Below are positions 30,901-39,599 of a stretch of 64,000 bases of DNA, in pieces (the stretch's first letter is position 1; every line of letters starts with the position of its first letter). The translations under genes and the position numbers were made by a program. Below the pieces are notes generated by a model. It worked only from the letters and a program-made list of their open reading frames with translations. It searched no databases and was not told the origin of the DNA. This DNA comes from Symsagittifera roscoffensis (Eukaryota; Xenacoelomorpha; Acoela; Convolutidae): positions 2,292,001 to 2,356,000 of the forward strand of contig NC_087062.1 in the NCBI RefSeq assembly GCF_963678635.1. The letters are read 5' to 3'.

Positions 30901-33900
30901 ATAGCGGAAGGGAGTGAATGGCGGATTCTGATGGCAGCCCCCAATCGAGAGCTGGAGCCAGTAAACTTGAGACTTTACAGATCAGAATTACCAGCGGCAT
31001 GGGCTGACATATCTCATGCGCTGAGGGGCTTTTACGAACTAGCCGATGTCTTGATTGTATTGGATGAGGTACTCTTACTAGAGATATCGAACTTTGCTAG
31101 ACAACTCAAGTTCAGCCCAGTCATCGGGGACGATCACCCGGCGATAAACCAGTTGACGGCCAGCCTGTGGTTCCGGAGTATGGATGTGAAAGTCGCAAAT
31201 TCCACCAGCAGGACTAGAGGACCCAGCAACGAGAGAAGAAATGTGGTCGAGACGGAGAAACAGTTAGAATCGATGAAATATCGCTTGACCCAAGAGAATG
31301 GCTGGTGGCCATTCCTGACACCAAGGCTGGAGAACGCCACGAATAAAACGAGGGAGGAAGCACCACTCCTCGTGAAACAAATCTGGAGTTTTCTAGAGAA
31401 GCAACTGGAGCTAGCTGAAAGGAGAGACATGACGGTGGTTAGATTTGTCTCGGCCGCCAATGAAGTGACGATTGGAGGATTTTGGAGAGAGCACGCCAAC
31501 GGCGAATTGAAAACTAGGAGAGATTACGAGATTCTCAAGTTCTTGAGTCCTTGCTGGGAGAGAGAATTCTTGGCAGGAGTGTTCGGCACCACGGCGACTA
31601 TCTTCGGAGCCTTCGTGCAGGAGATACTGGGCATGCCCATCAGCCTGCTCTTGGCCCTGTATTTGGTCTACCCCAGATACTTGTTCAATATGGGTCCAGC
31701 ATATATGTTTAGTCGGGGAGTGGAGACACTTCGAGTTGATGGGTATCTGGCACTAGTGCTCTTGACCCATGGGGAATTGGTGTCGTTTCATCGGTTAATG
31801 GAATATGGAGAACCTCTGTCTATGGGGAAAGTCCACACGAGCATTGAAACCAGCTCCTACAAGTGCGCCGCAGGGTTGAAGACACTGCTGGTGCAATACC
31901 TCATGATGCAGAATCGATACATGACGGGTGAAGATGAAAACCCAACCTCGAGAGAAGAATGGGAGAAGGCGAACAGAGGGATGCCTCTGTTAACGGACCT
32001 GTGTCTGGCAATGAGGTCGGACCCAATGGGGATAATCCGAGGTCTGGAGGAGGTGGTGACCTGCATCTATGGTCCAGCAGTAACGTACGCGTTTCCAGAT
32101 CCCCTGGTGATAACGTATCGTCACTCGGTGACGCACTTGAGTCTCATCAGCGTACTGGATGGTGCAGCACTGAATTGGTGTCAGCAGGAAGTGCTCAGGG
32201 CGCGTATGAGCAACACGGTACTCTTCGGAAAAGTGAAAGATGCTGAGATGATGGTGTGCAATTTCAGGGGACAAATGCAATGCAGAATGGGAGGCAAGCG
32301 AGAGGGCCCTATTGAAATGTATCCCAAATTCTGGAGCTTGAACCCATTGACGGCGGACGGACGAGAAATCTTGAGAATTCCTGCCTGGAAGGAGTGCTTC
32401 GCACTGGTGAAGAGGGAGCTAGAGACCATAATGGAGAAAGAAATCCTCCCGGCAACCATGCCTGAGTTCCCAATAGTCAGGAGGATGACCTTAGGTATGA
32501 ATAGTCCCTTGGTAGTTCCCTCCATAATGGCGAGGATGAGGGCGGAGGAAACGCAGAAGGATTTCACTGATGGCTGGGACCCCCTGTTCATTGGTTACAC
32601 GGCGGCGGTCTATTTCCATACCAGCGAGATGAAGGTAAATTCGTGGACGACGCAAGCGAAAAAGAGTAGAGGTTCGCAGCCCCCAGGGTATGAGGTGAGG
32701 AAAGTCTTGAGAACTCTTGAGAAGGAGGGACTTGATAACATGTTGCCCATATGGGATGATGGCAGGATGATCGTGATGGAGGGGCACGTCGCACTGGTGG
32801 ACGACATGAAATTTGCCACGAGAAAATATAAGGCGCCCTATGGCTTGGAACAGGTGGAAATAAGACAGGAAGGAACAGAGCTAGATGCAGCAGGTCAACT
32901 GCACGTAGCACTGACGGAATACAAGAAGCTGGATCCTGCGACACCATCACCACTGTCCGTGGACACGCCTGGGGACAAGAGGAGCGGACCCGTTGAGGAT
33001 CGATTCAAAAGAATTCTTGAGAGAAGAAGAAATGAATCGGAGGAAGAAAGTATGGATGAAACTCTCAGTGAAGCTGGAGAGGACATGGAGGTGGGGAATA
33101 CACCTGAACCAGGGCCATCAGGGGAGGAACTCACCACTCAAGAGCTGTTGAAAGACTTGAGCGAAGAGAATTGGGCAGATACTGCCACACCACCTCTGAA
33201 CCCGTCCCCGCGGAAGAACCTAGAATTGCCATTGGCAGGTGAGACCTTCAATATGGGGATGTTACTCTTGAGCTCGGAGGAAAGGGGGAAGAACACGTTC
33301 GAAGGGAACAGGGACATATTCTTGGGATCTCTCGAGGATGACGCTTGGCAGGAGTTCCTGGAGGAATTCAATCGAGAAGTGGGCAGCGAGACGACGCTGG
33401 ACAAGTTCAAGAAGGAACTGTGGGACGCAGTAGTAAGATTCGGGGAACCGCTCCTGATAGGAACGGGCCTGGACGAGAAAGCAAGAAAAGAGCTGCTGAA
33501 CAAGCTAGTGGAGCTGAGGAACGCACGATCGAAGACTAGAAAAGAGAAATGTGAGGACAGCTCTACTCTGAAACGAAAAACTGTGGATAAAATGGTTGAT
33601 GATATAAAAAGGGATAAGGTTGGGACTAGTAATATGATTAAAAGTACTAATATCCTTAAGGCTCGAGCAGGGGGGAGGCAAGAGTTGGAAGGAGTGGATG
33701 GAGAGGTAGAATCAATGATGATAGCCACCACACCCTCGAGCAGAGACGTGAAGACTCGCAAGAGGAAGAGAGAAGTGGAAGGATGGGGTAGTCCTTCAGT
33801 GGATGCTGTTTCGGAGGGAAACTTGAGGGAGACGGCGCCCATCGTTTTGGCCCGATGCAAGACGGCGGCATACAAGAACAGCTCGGAACTCAGGAAACCA

Positions 33901-36876
33901 CTTGAAGTAGAAAAGGAAATAGAGGTTTCCACCAGTTCTACGTCAGAAGAAGACTTCAAGCCTCAGAAGGTAAACGTGAAGAGAGGTTCAACGAACGGAC
34001 AGGTAGGGGAAGTGGAGATCGGCAAAGAATGGATCTCGAAGGCACATCAGGACATGAGCAAACAAGTGACGAGTGATCCATTGGAGAGGAACAAGACGAG
34101 GAACACTTCCCGGACGTGGTGGGTGGCCCTCGAAACATTGAAGGAAATGGAGGACTGCTTGAAGAAGTTGGATAGTGGAATAGCTCGCAGGCGACGCAAT
34201 TGGGCCACCCAGCAGAAAGCCGAGGTTAATAAGATAGAGATGGCGAGTCATCTGAAGAGGTCCTGGCAGAGTTTGTTGAAGGATCATTTTGAAGAGGCGA
34301 TGAGAACATCCTCATCAGCACCGCCACTAATGGCGAATCCCTTCGTTAGAACTGCGGGACAATTAATGTTCACCTGGAGTCTGGTGGGAATAGAGTTGGA
34401 GACATTGACCTCGTATGACAGGCTGAAGTTGGGAAGCAAGAAGCTAGAGGTGTATCAGACACTGATGCAACACGTGGCCAGGGACAATTCAGGCTTGAGC
34501 CTGGCTAGAAGAAAAGATGCCACATGTTTCTTGAGATGGGCAATGTCTATGATGTCCGATAGCACCATCCTGGCATGCCACCAGAGAGCAAGTGGAAGTA
34601 AAACCATGGAGAGAAGAGTCTCAACGATCATCTTGAACGTATATCAGAGTACAGGAATAGAGAAAGAAGATAGCTCCAGAGTATCCTTGGAGAACCATCG
34701 AAAGCTGGACGAGGTACGGAGGTTCTCTAATAAGAAGTTCGAGGAAGAACATGATGTTCACCGTAACCTGGCCTCGTCAGAACAATACTCGAGACTCAGT
34801 GAGAAAGGGGAATACCAATATGTGTCTGGAGTGATGGGAATAGCCTACAATCCCTTCTTAGACTCGGAAGCTGGAGGAGCCCACAGAAACCATGAGGTAG
34901 CGGAGCTACTGAAGTTTTGGACAGAAAGGATAATGGAGATAGACGCAGTGGAGAAAGAGGGGCCGAGCCTGGGCCTGATTCTTGAGAAAACACCAGAGGT
35001 GATAAGCATACCGCGCTCAAACAAGAGAGTTGAAGTGAACATGGGCGGTGGAAATGGCTTGTTAACCACGAACTTGGGAGTGATATGGAAGCTACTAAGA
35101 CCCTCCTGGTGTCCACATCCCCATGCGAGTCTAATCGAGGAAACCACCGAGCGAGTGAGGTTAGCCCCAACGGAAGATGAAGATCTGGCGAAGTTGAGCG
35201 TGCTACATAAGCTAATCACACCCCAGATGCAAGAACCAAGCGAAAGGACGAGCGACCCCGGGTCAACAAAGAAATTGGAGCCGGGTAGCTGTCTGGATTC
35301 GACGTGTGGGAACGGAGAGCACATCTGCGATGGACGGTCATGCGTCAGAATACTGTCGTTTCAAAAAGAAGATCTGGTCACTTGGTTCGAAGACATCACA
35401 GAAAGGGAGAAAAGTGAAGTGCAAATAATAGCGGAATGTTACGCGAGAACCACGGTGAATATAGCGACAGCTCTCGGATTCTTCTCGAGAATGTGTGATC
35501 TGCAGGCACTGGAGAGACTGGAGTCTGAGCATCATTTAGTGACGGCGTTGAGCGTAGAATCATGGCCCGGGGTGTTGCAGGTGACTCAAAAACACATCCG
35601 GAGCTGGAAGGTTGGTCTTGAGGCGGAAATGGGATTTCCCTTGAGCGAAGCTTATGGCTTGCCATTGAACGCGAAGTCGCTGATAGGGTCAATGATGGCT
35701 AACTTGTGCGGAAGTCACTACCCGCTACACATGGCGATGGTGGAAGTGTCCAGCCAGAGAATACTGGTGGACAAGGCCTTCTCAGTGCCCAAGTGCGTGA
35801 GGTTGGCTCGGATATCGCATCACTCGCACAAGTTGTTGAGAAAAATCAAAGGGACAGTACCAAAAGAATTGAGAGATGACTTGAGCGAAATCTGGGGAGA
35901 AGATCTTCTGAAGTTGGAAAGAGAAAACACAAGCGATCACGAGAGACAAAACGTGATCGGGAAACCTGTGGGAAGTACTCCAAACCTGGAAGACAATGAC
36001 ACGATGCACGAGAAAATGATGGAGCTTGAGCCTCTCTTGGAAGCCTCAGGGGAGCGTAATCTCAGGAGCATTGAGATCTCTCATGGGGAATGCCCATGCC
36101 ACTGTTTGGCACAAACGGTGTGGTATCCAGATCACAAGAACCTTTGCCTGGTGTGGGATGTGGAAGAGATTCGGTCGATCGGACTGCCGGATCACCGGCA
36201 GAAGGTGACGCTCTTAGTAGTGAGCACGATGTTAGCTCTGAGATGGATAGAAGAGAATACAACGAAGTATCGGGAGGCGACGACACCAACGGCTGAGTCA
36301 ATATACGCGATAGACTACAGCAGGAGACTTGAGTTGTTTGAGACTGCGTGCAAAGTATTCGCCATACCAACGGAAGTCAGGCACGTATGGAGTCGCTTGA
36401 GGTACTTTCCATGGTTTCGGGCGACACTGACGTCTTGGTTGTACAGGGCAACGAAAGATCACATGAGAAAACATCAAAAGGAGTATCGACAGTTCCAGGC
36501 CGAGATTGGGCCGGAAGCTTTCAAGAGACCCCTGCTAACCCATCGTAATGCGATCACGACGGGATGGAAGAGAGTGGGTAAGATGTCTAGAGACAATACC
36601 AAAGCGAGGGAGTCGATACTAGAGGAAGACCTGGCGAAGAACGTGAGCTTGAGCCTGCACAACTCCTTTTGCTTGAACCGAGAAGCTAGGGTGAAGGCAC
36701 TACCCAACCAGGCAAAGAGATTGCAGGAGCAGAGAGAATGGATGCGATCTTATGAACAACTGAAGGCTTGGGAGGAGATTGTGATTAGTTCCGATGATGA
36801 AGAGGAACTGTTGAGACAGTTTGCCGCATCTAGCACTTCAGGATGCAGTACATCCAAGGCAAAGAGCACGAGGTGA
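27997..36876 (+). CDS. ORF2: giant protein with SGNH hydrolase domain(s)
   Basis: 2959 residues, in a good initiation context (AAGAATGG). A charged coiled coil spans about 145-235. Residues about 405-580 form an SGNH/GDSL hydrolase domain: GDSL with Ser 417, GTND with Asn 466, and DGIH with Asp 560 and His 563, the order and spacing of the family. A second, diverged copy spans about 835-1060: AGSD (841 on), AGMNDH (Asn 893) and GDDH (His 1047), with the GDS order altered. A hydrophobic stretch lies near 1190-1235. Two Cys-rich patches lie near 2430-2450 and 2697. The C-terminus has a SUMO-interaction-like IVISSDDEEE (about 2928). The rest is unrecognised. There is no envelope-like signal peptide or transmembrane anchor. 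SGNH domains are known from CR1-type LINE ORF1 and from rotifer Terminons; their role there is unclear. Confidence 0.9.
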   Translation: MADRFWNSMPTALQRPTLDELYRRLRDLDHTQIDERMAVMLNAILQLEDQGECRESATEAVLIVGYTTEGISNRAQTRWLSWNADGGVRGFDLARNPGLSNNTEHGAGEFPLPTRPTARSTGQSSSKVPSMSRAQQTTEAYPELGVLRKDLEKALKERNKANLDRDQAKLDRERLQLERDQAVDERDQTLKLLEMLRAEHQQELKVRENAANRDQLKSELERIEQRQRELDAQKGARSNERVVTSSRPESRMEVDEAPRARGRFNLDREAREHMSEGLEVWIPNDATPSLRNLETQPVRPLMDVVLPGYTPTSTSSGSQVSGASSRLKELGEKLQQQSRERATRPELPPTWREQPVRNVVIASYKKDTEGNYHKHSRLDWNAEQQARRECFHDAAWVQYLAPPRVPEGAVHLIIGDSLVRVLTQIRSHWQTGVLSFAGAATPQMLATLDMLGMTKVYTVTLMVGTNDVSRGEARKVTRLGDKINCLLEELRIQMDPILLTICTVPYNMMFDQHSLEMNQRVRSLNKAIREIHRNSVLPLRLLDVAERMENKGFPEDTSKDGIHFDRPRGAEWLNDVFQVHINTLEADLLETAQFTLGPPPNPPFLASRALAGRLGARVDTRDSSRSNQTRLQSATPMESEEVESSTPPTSAMSSVVVADGRREKKSRETTRLRYPEKVKELDLETLECRRELAETLGIERVSHEDLNRHHCVDWLKAHEAHFSRTKLMETTDLTGIPTKTIMGPINYRPLKQLGSPGLIAEPPKHRTGIARIKLATPAQLKVVDKLLNPGGMELPDAAYEGPRLAEDPRYGKPCGGTQLAKTLAVYDRADPAAARVIIVAGSDFEGTSPKLFWPETLVYSLPGAELNQMLTLVVAIKSEMPCEPELLLFAGMNDHLHAMGLLEQLKGKEIPTSKKIWEAIQALFAAMNEVQENVASRFGSKTKVVFTTSPGYASMPPALQFVYAVLILIAEGSEWRILMAAPNRELEPVNLRLYRSELPAAWADISHALRGFYELADVLIVLDEVLLLEISNFARQLKFSPVIGDDHPAINQLTASLWFRSMDVKVANSTSRTRGPSNERRNVVETEKQLESMKYRLTQENGWWPFLTPRLENATNKTREEAPLLVKQIWSFLEKQLELAERRDMTVVRFVSAANEVTIGGFWREHANGELKTRRDYEILKFLSPCWEREFLAGVFGTTATIFGAFVQEILGMPISLLLALYLVYPRYLFNMGPAYMFSRGVETLRVDGYLALVLLTHGELVSFHRLMEYGEPLSMGKVHTSIETSSYKCAAGLKTLLVQYLMMQNRYMTGEDENPTSREEWEKANRGMPLLTDLCLAMRSDPMGIIRGLEEVVTCIYGPAVTYAFPDPLVITYRHSVTHLSLISVLDGAALNWCQQEVLRARMSNTVLFGKVKDAEMMVCNFRGQMQCRMGGKREGPIEMYPKFWSLNPLTADGREILRIPAWKECFALVKRELETIMEKEILPATMPEFPIVRRMTLGMNSPLVVPSIMARMRAEETQKDFTDGWDPLFIGYTAAVYFHTSEMKVNSWTTQAKKSRGSQPPGYEVRKVLRTLEKEGLDNMLPIWDDGRMIVMEGHVALVDDMKFATRKYKAPYGLEQVEIRQEGTELDAAGQLHVALTEYKKLDPATPSPLSVDTPGDKRSGPVEDRFKRILERRRNESEEESMDETLSEAGEDMEVGNTPEPGPSGEELTTQELLKDLSEENWADTATPPLNPSPRKNLELPLAGETFNMGMLLLSSEERGKNTFEGNRDIFLGSLEDDAWQEFLEEFNREVGSETTLDKFKKELWDAVVRFGEPLLIGTGLDEKARKELLNKLVELRNARSKTRKEKCEDSSTLKRKTVDKMVDDIKRDKVGTSNMIKSTNILKARAGGRQELEGVDGEVESMMIATTPSSRDVKTRKRKREVEGWGSPSVDAVSEGNLRETAPIVLARCKTAAYKNSSELRKPLEVEKEIEVSTSSTSEEDFKPQKVNVKRGSTNGQVGEVEIGKEWISKAHQDMSKQVTSDPLERNKTRNTSRTWWVALETLKEMEDCLKKLDSGIARRRRNWATQQKAEVNKIEMASHLKRSWQSLLKDHFEEAMRTSSSAPPLMANPFVRTAGQLMFTWSLVGIELETLTSYDRLKLGSKKLEVYQTLMQHVARDNSGLSLARRKDATCFLRWAMSMMSDSTILACHQRASGSKTMERRVSTIILNVYQSTGIEKEDSSRVSLENHRKLDEVRRFSNKKFEEEHDVHRNLASSEQYSRLSEKGEYQYVSGVMGIAYNPFLDSEAGGAHRNHEVAELLKFWTERIMEIDAVEKEGPSLGLILEKTPEVISIPRSNKRVEVNMGGGNGLLTTNLGVIWKLLRPSWCPHPHASLIEETTERVRLAPTEDEDLAKLSVLHKLITPQMQEPSERTSDPGSTKKLEPGSCLDSTCGNGEHICDGRSCVRILSFQKEDLVTWFEDITEREKSEVQIIAECYARTTVNIATALGFFSRMCDLQALERLESEHHLVTALSVESWPGVLQVTQKHIRSWKVGLEAEMGFPLSEAYGLPLNAKSLIGSMMANLCGSHYPLHMAMVEVSSQRILVDKAFSVPKCVRLARISHHSHKLLRKIKGTVPKELRDDLSEIWGEDLLKLERENTSDHERQNVIGKPVGSTPNLEDNDTMHEKMMELEPLLEASGERNLRSIEISHGECPCHCLAQTVWYPDHKNLCLVWDVEEIRSIGLPDHRQKVTLLVVSTMLALRWIEENTTKYREATTPTAESIYAIDYSRRLELFETACKVFAIPTEVRHVWSRLRYFPWFRATLTSWLYRATKDHMRKHQKEYRQFQAEIGPEAFKRPLLTHRNAITTGWKRVGKMSRDNTKARESILEEDLAKNVSLSLHNSFCLNREARVKALPNQAKRLQEQREWMRSYEQLKAWEEIVISSDDEEELLRQFAASSTSGCSTSKAKSTR

Positions 36877-37307
36877 ATGGGCAAATCGGATGGATCTTGA
36901 GTCTTGAGAGGGAAGGGGGGCTTGAGTGTGAATCCGAGTGAAACTTGGATTCACGAAAAGGAAATTTTAACAAAGTAAATATTGTTACTAATATACTATA
37001 TCTATTATATAAATCGAAATGCTGCATGACAATTTCCTGATTGAATAGGACAAAAGAATTTTTAAAATGATTGGCTTGAAAAGCGAAAAATTCAAAGGTG
37101 CAGGTAAATGCAGATTTTGATTGCTGTTTAGCAATAGTGTGAAAATTTTAAATGGTCGTGAATTTTGGGGTGTAGATAATCTTAAATCTGCTGCAAACTT
37201 CTGTAAATGACCACTGGCACTGTATCTTGAGCAACACTCGGTTTTTCTGGGACTCACTGGCAGAAGACAGCGCGCGATGAGGACATCGATCTCGAGTCCG
37301 GGGAGTA
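36877..37307 (+). other. 3' internal region of the retrotransposon
   Basis: 431 bp between the ORF2 stop and the 3' LTR. It has several CTTGAG words, an AT-rich middle, and a purine-rich 'ccggggagta' directly before the LTR that could act as polypurine tract. From 37231 an open frame runs into the LTR (see ORF3). Confidence 0.55.
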
Positions 37308-37719
37308 TGTGCCAGTCGGTCATATTTGGAAGTTTGACCTTGAGAAGAGCAGAAAATACTTGATTTTGGAGAGAAATTTTATTTTTCAAAAATTCGAATG
37401 GAACATGTCATGCACGATTTTCTCGCGACAACTGAAAATCAGAAAAAGAAATCAGAACAATTTTAGAGCAATTGCGGGAAAGTTAGAAAGTAAAAACGAG
37501 TGGGAAATTGCTATTCGCAATTTCCGTCTATATACAATCGAGAGTAGAGCTGTCCTACTTGAAATAGAAGACAGAGTATCCCCGAGAGAGCGATTACTAA
37601 AGTTGGACCAGAGTGAACCTTCAGCGGAAAGGCGGACAACTAGAGTGTCCCAACGGTCCAAGAGAACTCAAATTCTAGAGCATGAACTTATCCTTGCTGC
37701 CCAAACTATAAAACATTAA
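37231..37719 (+). CDS. Candidate ORF3 crossing the 3' LTR boundary
   Basis: An open frame of 162 codons from the stop at 37228 to TAA at 37717. Its first part (charged, ARDEDIDLESGEY) lies in unique sequence and continues without break into the U3 frame (VGHIWKFDLEKS on), a basic, Arg/Lys/Glu-rich polypeptide. The only ATG is at 37405, giving 104 residues. A 3' splice-site-like 'tttttctgggactcactggcag' precedes 37273, so a spliced start is possible. The protein is not recognised. Retroviral accessory genes such as nef or sag also lie at or in U3. The frame may be fortuitous. Confidence 0.4.
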   Translation, partial: ATLGFSGTHWQKTARDEDIDLESGEYVPVGHIWKFDLEKSRKYLILERNFIFQKFEWNMSCTIFSRQLKIRKRNQNNFRAIAGKLESKNEWEIAIRNFRLYTIESRAVLLEIEDRVSPRERLLKLDQSEPSAERRTTRVSQRSKRTQILEHELILAAQTIKH

Positions 37720-38189
37720 ACTTCTCTTAGTTATTTATTTCTTGAGTTAGTTACTGACTGGATTATTTCCCAATTCTTGAGCGTGCTGCTATGTGAGTAC
37801 AAATTTAATTTCTAGAGTGTGTTTTGTGATTGTTATGTTGAGATAAGGCGAGTTTTAGGTTGATCCATCTGAAATGGATCAAAGTCACACTGTCTAATAA
37901 AAAGTAACCTAACGGATTGTTCCAACCCGGTTTTTAACGGCGTTCACGTATTTTGGGTATCTAGAGACCTAAGTATGGGGACGTTTCTAATTCTAGAGTG
38001 GGGGGATATTTTAGTAGTAGCCTTTAAGCTGTAACGGGTCGTAGTCTCATGTCATAAGCGAACCGAACTGGCTCCGACCGTTCTTGAGGTGGGAAAACAC
38101 AAGAGATAGTGTCCCTGACCCTTGAGCCAGTGGTTATAGGGCCTATTTTTCTTAAGCCTCATGTGTGACTGCAGTAGACGAATGTTACA
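37308..38189 (+). repeat. 3' LTR
   Basis: 882 bp, offset exactly 22,000 from the 5' LTR and without visible differences. It is followed by host sequence 'caattaaaatc'. Confidence 0.93.
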
Positions 38190-38282
38190 CAATTAAAATC
38201 TACCTTCTCCGATTATAAAACTGATGGAGTTTTTTAATTTTTAATTTATGGAGTTTTTAATTTTTTTGTGCCCTCTGAGGCA

Positions 38283-38338
38283 GATGATGATAATGATGAT
38301 GATGATGATGGAAAAATTATCTGATGTTGATGATGATG
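38283..38338 (+). repeat. GAT/ATG microsatellite
   Basis: Imperfect runs of 'gat' triplets at 38283-38310, and again at about 38322-38338 after a short break. Confidence 0.8.
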
Positions 38339-38458
38339 AAAGAATTAATTCCCTTAAATAACTTAAGGTAAAAATAAAAACAATAATATCAAGTCAAGAT
38401 GGACATTTTGAACAGGTGCACTTCAAGAACCATGAAAAAGAAATCAGTTGATCAAAAG

Positions 38459-38658
38459 NNNNNNNNNNNNNNNNNNNNNNNNNNNNNNNNNNNNNNNNNN
38501 NNNNNNNNNNNNNNNNNNNNNNNNNNNNNNNNNNNNNNNNNNNNNNNNNNNNNNNNNNNNNNNNNNNNNNNNNNNNNNNNNNNNNNNNNNNNNNNNNNNN
38601 NNNNNNNNNNNNNNNNNNNNNNNNNNNNNNNNNNNNNNNNNNNNNNNNNNNNNNNNNN
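38459..38658. other. Assembly gap (200 N)
   Basis: Exactly 200 unknown bases, a conventional scaffold-gap size. The true distance and even the adjacency of the retrotransposon and the receptor gene are unproven. Confidence 1.
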
Positions 38659-38689
38659 AAACGATACAGATTTTTTTCTTCTAAAGACG

Positions 38690-38936
38690 CATTTGGCCCC
38701 AGTATCTACTGATCTTTAGCGCGGAGCGCGCGCCGAAAAAATGCAATATTTGGGAAAAAATGTCCAAAATTTGGCTGAAAACTGTCCAAAGTGCCTAAAA
38801 TTTGCATTATTTTGAAAGTCTGCCCCTTTACGAGAAAATCTTAGATCCGCCACTGATTAAAACAACTAGATCAAAAAACGCTGCTTTTATCAATCATAAT
38901 ATTATGGTTTAAATTCAAACTCACCTCTTTCTTCGG
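38690..38936. repeat. MITE fragment plus flank, duplicate of 43720-44001
   Basis: The first 165 bp belong to the hAT-type MITE family (internal 'gcgcgcgccgaaaaaa', end GATCCGCCACTG at 38855). The next 80 bp ('aaaacaactagatcaaa', 'cataatattatggtt', 'aaattcaaactcac') are not MITE, yet match the sequence directly upstream of receptor exon 3b. The match stops at that exon's acceptor. The left end lies in the gap. Confidence 0.7.
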
Positions 38937-39599
38937 AATGTAAATAATGTTCATTAATATAGATTAAATTTTTATCTCTTAGTTTGGCTTCATCAAATTT
39001 TTTCTTTTTAGTAAAATTTATCACATAAGTTATTTAATACCTGGAGGAAGTTTAACTGTATATCTCATTTGCGTATCAATTAATAATAAACGCTTCTTAT
39101 AGTTTCCATATTTTTCTCTAAATATCTGACTTATTCTTTATTTTTCTGTTTCTTAAAAAAGTCTTAGAAGCAGAAATGTCTTCATTTATCTGATTTCGAT
39201 TTTCAAATTTGAACGGGATTTTCGAGTTTCGTTTATAAAGGCCAGTCTAGTAATAAAAAATAAATTTTCCCCACACTGATTTTAACGGAGTGGGCGGGGG
39301 CTATAATGAGGTAGACCCTTAAAAACATCAAAGTTAACTGCATATTGTGTGTTTTCTGTTTAATCAGAATAATCAAACCAGTTTTAAGGAAACAATAGGA
39401 CTTTTTAAGTTTCAGGGAAGCAGACATTTCACAAATTCATCATTTACTCTTTGCAAAATTGTGCGAATCGCCTTGTTTCTGTCGAAAATGCAGTTTTCAG
39501 TGCCAACCAATTTCTAAAAAATATCAATTTTAAACCACAATCTTTTGCCTACTTTGATTGCAAAGTATATTCAGAATTAAATCTACTACTTTATCTAAA

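Larger units (their letters stand above)
15308..38189 (+). mobile_element. Giant intact LTR retrotransposon (Ty3/gypsy-type), 22.9 kb
   Basis: Bounded by 882-bp LTRs (15308-16189, 37308-38189) that begin TGTGCC and end GTTACA, lie exactly 22,000 bp apart and show no difference in the lines I compared. Internal order: tRNA primer site, 2.5-kb leader with two tandem arrays, Gag-Pol ORF1, a 521-bp spacer, ORF2, a 430-bp 3' region. Domain order PR-RT-RH-IN is that of Ty3/gypsy elements. Both giant ORFs are open, so the insertion is young. Flanks share only CAA at the expected target-duplication position, against the usual 4-6 bp. The assembly gap 270 bp beyond the 3' end weakens any conclusion about the right flank. 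Confidence 0.93.

Noticed and set aside
18559-36707. Many minus-strand frames opposite ORF1 and ORF2
   Set aside because: Shadows of the high-coding plus-strand ORFs; no motifs of their own.
15300-38200. 5-bp target-site duplication of the giant element
   Set aside because: Only CAA matches at the two junctions; longer matches require shifting the LTR edges.
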